From Pseudoduganella aquatica (GTDB lineage: Bacteria; Pseudomonadota; Gammaproteobacteria; Burkholderiales; Burkholderiaceae_D), in the NCBI RefSeq assembly GCF_009857595.1, contig NZ_WWCU01000004.1, positions 186,001 through 250,000 on the forward strand: DNA of 64,000 bases, in the 5' to 3' direction. The position numbers and the translations under genes were made by a program. This document shows, one piece after another, positions 61,465-64,000 of the stretch (its first letter is position 1; every line of letters starts with the position of its first letter). The notes beneath the pieces were generated by a model. It did not search any database. It was given only the letters and a program-made list of their open reading frames with translations, and was not told where the DNA came from.

Positions 61465-64000
61465 CTTCCACGCCCGCCTTGCCCGCCTCAGTCTGCGCGC
61501 CAGACTACAAACTGTCATCAGTTGTTTGGCTATCCCCATGCTAGCCTCGGCGCTGGTGGTGGTGCTGCTGCATTTGTATGCCGCATCCGCCTGGCACGCC
61601 TTTGCCGAACAGGATCAGCGTGCGCTGCAACTGGCATTGCGGAGCAGCGCCGCGTTGCCTGCGCTGGATGTGGCGGCCACGCGCCGCGCCACGCTGAGCG
61701 GCTTGCGCGCGCAGATGCGCGACATCGCCGGCGTTAGCGGAGATGAGAACGTGCGCAGCGCAGCACAGGCAGTCGCTTTGCTTACCTATGAATACGAGAC
61801 CACCCGGGCTGCCCGCGCCGCCGCACCCCCACCGCTGGCTCCCTTGCTCGACGAGCTGGCAGTACAGGCTACGGGCGCGTCCGCGCAGGCGCATGCGCAC
61901 GCCGTGCTTGCGGGACGGGTGGCGCTGCTGGCGATGGTGCTGCTGCCGGTGCTGGCGGCGGCGGGTGCGTTGGTGCTGGCCAGCGGCATTACGCGCAGCA
62001 TAGACGGCACGCTGCGCGACTGCATCGCCTTCGCCGGCGAAATCGCGGCGGGCAATTTCAGCCACGGCAGCAGCCAGGCGCGACCAGCCGCCAGCGCGCG
62101 CCGCCTGGATGCGGACGCCGACAGCGCCAGCGAATTCGACATCCTGGTGCGCTCCATGAACCGCATCGCCGACGAAACCGTCACCGCCGCGGAGCGTACG
62201 GCCGCGCAGACCGCAAGGCTGGAGCGGGTGGAGCGCTCGTGGGCGCTGCTGTCCGCGTGCAGCAAGTCGCTGGCCAAAGCCGGCAGCGAGACGGAGCTGC
62301 TGAACGCCATCTGCGGGCATCTGGCGGAACTGGGCGGCTACCGCGTGGCCTGGGTGGGCTACGCATGTGACGACGAGGCCATGACCATAGAAGTCGCAGC
62401 GCATGCAGGCACCGATGCGGATTACGTGAACGGGTTGCAGCTGAGCTGGGGCGCGGACGTGCACAAGCAGGGCGGCTTCGGCACCGCCATCCACCAAGTG
62501 CGCACGGTGGCCACCAGCCAGCTCGCATCGGACCTGGTCTTCACATGCTGGCGCGAACTCACGCCGCCGCACGGCCTGGCGTCCGCGCTGGCGCTGCCGC
62601 TGATGAGCGATGGCGAAGGCGATGGTGAACGCACCGCGTTCGGCGTACTGGGCCTCTACTCCGAGCAGAGCGGCCCCGTGGAGGAAGAGGAGTTGCAGCT
62701 GCTGCACGACCTGGCGGACGATCTGGCCTTCGGCATCGTCAGCCGCCGCCAATCGGGGCAGCGCCAGCGCGCCGAGGCGCAGCTGGCGCGCCATGTCAAT
62801 TACGACGACCTGACCGGCCTGGCCAAGCTGGAAACGCTGCAAGCACAGCTGCTGCAGCTGGCGGAACAAGCGCGCGCCGGCCGCAAGACGCTGGCGGCGC
62901 TGCACGTGGACCTGGACCGTTTCAAGGACGTCAACGACACGCTGGGCCGCGCGGTGGGCGACCAGGTGCTGGCGCAGGCCGCGCTGCGGCTGGTCCACTG
63001 CGCGGGTGAGGGGGCGGTACTGGCGCGTCCGGGTGCGGACGAATTCGTCATCCTGCTGCCGGGACTTGCCGCGCCGGGCGACGCTGCAAAGGCGGCCAGC
63101 CGCATGGCGGCGCAGCTGGCTGAACCGCTGGCCGCCGGACTGCTGCCTCCCGGCGCGCCGGCCATACGCCCGCTCGGCTCCATCGGCATCAGCCTGTATC
63201 CCGACGACAGCGCCGAGATAGGCGACCTGCTGCGCAACGCAGGCCTGGCCATGCAGGAAGCGAAGCGGCAGGGCGGCAATACCTGCCGCTACTATGCGCC
63301 CGAGCTGAACGCGCGCATGGCTTCGCGCTTCGTCATGGAGTCGGAGCTGAGCCGGGCGCTGGAACGCGGCGAGCTGTCCATGCACTATCAGCCGCAATGC
63401 AGCCTGCAGACCGGCGTGGTCGTGGGCGCCGAAGCGCTGATGCGCTGGAAGCACCCCACGCGCGGCATGGTGGCGCCGGGCGAATTCATCAAGCTGGCCG
63501 AGGAAACCGGGCTGGTGCTGCCGATAGGCGCGTGGGCCATCGAGAACGTATGCGGCCAGCTCAAGGCCTGGCGCGACGCGGGCGTGAAATCACCGCCAGT
63601 GGCCGTCAACTTGTCCGCGCGCCAGTTCCAGCAAGCGGGCCTGGTACAGACCGTGCGCAGGGCGCTGGAAAGCAGCGGCGTGGTGGGGCGCCAGCTGGTG
63701 CTGGAGTTGACCGAGAGCGCGGTGATGCAGGACGTGGAGGCGGCCATCGTCACGCTGCGCGAACTGAAAGAGCTGGGCGTGGGCATCGCGCTGGACGACT
63801 TCGGCACCGGCTATTCCTCGCTGAGCCACCTGAAGCGCTTCACCATCGACCATTTGAAGATAGACCATTCCTTCGTGCGCGACATCACCACGTCGCCGGA
63901 CGACGCGGCCATTTGCAACGCGGTGATCGGGCTGGCGCACAATCTGCGCGTGCAGGTGGTGGCCGAGGGGGTGGAAACCGTGGAGCAGATGAACTACCTG
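61448..64000 (+). CDS. GAF-GGDEF-EAL c-di-GMP protein (3' end outside window)
   Basis: 851 codons are visible and the frame is open at the right edge. Order: TM1 (~25-50), short periplasmic loop, TM2 (~155-180), HAMP-like segment, GAF (~270-435), GGDEF (~455-615) and EAL (~640 onward). The GGDEF motif is GADEF (within ARPGADEFVILLP), likely weak or inactive as a cyclase. The EAL side shows MHYQPQCSLQTG, EALMRWKHP, LDDFGTGYSSLSHLK and VVAEGVE, so phosphodiesterase residues seen so far are intact. Probably degrades c-di-GMP in response to signals. Start ATG 61448 lacks its own strong ribosome site and sits inside the short upstream ORF. Confidence 0.85.
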   Translation, partial: MALLANFHARLARLSLRARLQTVISCLAIPMLASALVVVLLHLYAASAWHAFAEQDQRALQLALRSSAALPALDVAATRRATLSGLRAQMRDIAGVSGDENVRSAAQAVALLTYEYETTRAARAAAPPPLAPLLDELAVQATGASAQAHAHAVLAGRVALLAMVLLPVLAAAGALVLASGITRSIDGTLRDCIAFAGEIAAGNFSHGSSQARPAASARRLDADADSASEFDILVRSMNRIADETVTAAERTAAQTARLERVERSWALLSACSKSLAKAGSETELLNAICGHLAELGGYRVAWVGYACDDEAMTIEVAAHAGTDADYVNGLQLSWGADVHKQGGFGTAIHQVRTVATSQLASDLVFTCWRELTPPHGLASALALPLMSDGEGDGERTAFGVLGLYSEQSGPVEEEELQLLHDLADDLAFGIVSRRQSGQRQRAEAQLARHVNYDDLTGLAKLETLQAQLLQLAEQARAGRKTLAALHVDLDRFKDVNDTLGRAVGDQVLAQAALRLVHCAGEGAVLARPGADEFVILLPGLAAPGDAAKAASRMAAQLAEPLAAGLLPPGAPAIRPLGSIGISLYPDDSAEIGDLLRNAGLAMQEAKRQGGNTCRYYAPELNARMASRFVMESELSRALERGELSMHYQPQCSLQTGVVVGAEALMRWKHPTRGMVAPGEFIKLAEETGLVLPIGAWAIENVCGQLKAWRDAGVKSPPVAVNLSARQFQQAGLVQTVRRALESSGVVGRQLVLELTESAVMQDVEAAIVTLRELKELGVGIALDDFGTGYSSLSHLKRFTIDHLKIDHSFVRDITTSPDDAAICNAVIGLAHNLRVQVVAEGVETVEQMNYL

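Overview
The window is GC-rich (roughly two thirds G+C by eye), densely coded and has no rRNA, tRNA, CRISPR array or recognisable insertion sequence. The gene content suggests a free-living aerobic betaproteobacterium of the Oxalobacteraceae (Massilia/Duganella/Janthinobacterium type). The clues are the CX14CX2C form of QueE, the many GGDEF, chemoreceptor and histidine-kinase genes, the TonB receptor with a beta-propeller phytase, and the REP-like repeat. This placement is inference from gene families, not from a database search.

Layout. 1-5.3 kb: the 3' end of a terminal-oxidase subunit gene, a DUF481 outer-membrane protein, an SDR/LysR divergent pair, an Lrp regulator divergent from an ACT-like gene, and a purine permease. 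5.3-11.8 kb (minus strand): a TonB receptor and a phytase coupled by a one-base overlap, then an ABC-F ATPase. Its leader carries a 3-codon ORF and a long-range inverted repeat that looks like a translational attenuator. 11.8-17 kb: a degenerate-GGDEF/AraC pair, an orphan histidine kinase and a haem-oxygenase-fold protein that has lost the expected metal ligands. 17.1-28 kb: a signalling block with the parts of a partner-switching pathway (STAS antagonist, MBL-fold hydrolase, CHASE2-SpoIIE phosphatase, RsbW-like kinase), plus FecR and OmpA proteins, a PafA-like phosphatase, a chemoreceptor and a PAS-GGDEF protein. 28.1-32.7 kb: an operon led by an unusual 910-residue exported fusion of a NodB polysaccharide deacetylase, a caspase-like peptidase and TPRs, followed by a HAD phosphatase and a GT1-type glycosyltransferase.

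32.7-45.7 kb: accessory genes. These are a tail-anchored coiled-coil protein built from 11-residue repeats, a cysteine-rich flavodoxin-fold protein, a chemoreceptor, a GAF histidine kinase, two LysE exporters each with its own regulator, a secreted nuclease, a YoaK protein, and an XRE-cupin regulator with a tandem GNAT. 45.7-52.2 kb: divergent M16 and M10 (serralysin-type) peptidases, then a NarX-type kinase and a GGDEF protein. 52.4-61.3 kb: housekeeping genes queE-queD-tadA (wobble-base tRNA modification), two alpha/beta hydrolases, ldcA, a second tail-anchored coiled-coil protein, ybiT, and nadA-nadC. The window ends inside a GAF-GGDEF-EAL protein.

The strongest leads for something undescribed are the deacetylase-caspase-TPR fusion operon, the ABC-F leader with the MRK minigene, and the partner-switching/FecR/OmpA block. 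No intergenic gap exceeds about 200 bases, so there is no long unexplained non-coding stretch.
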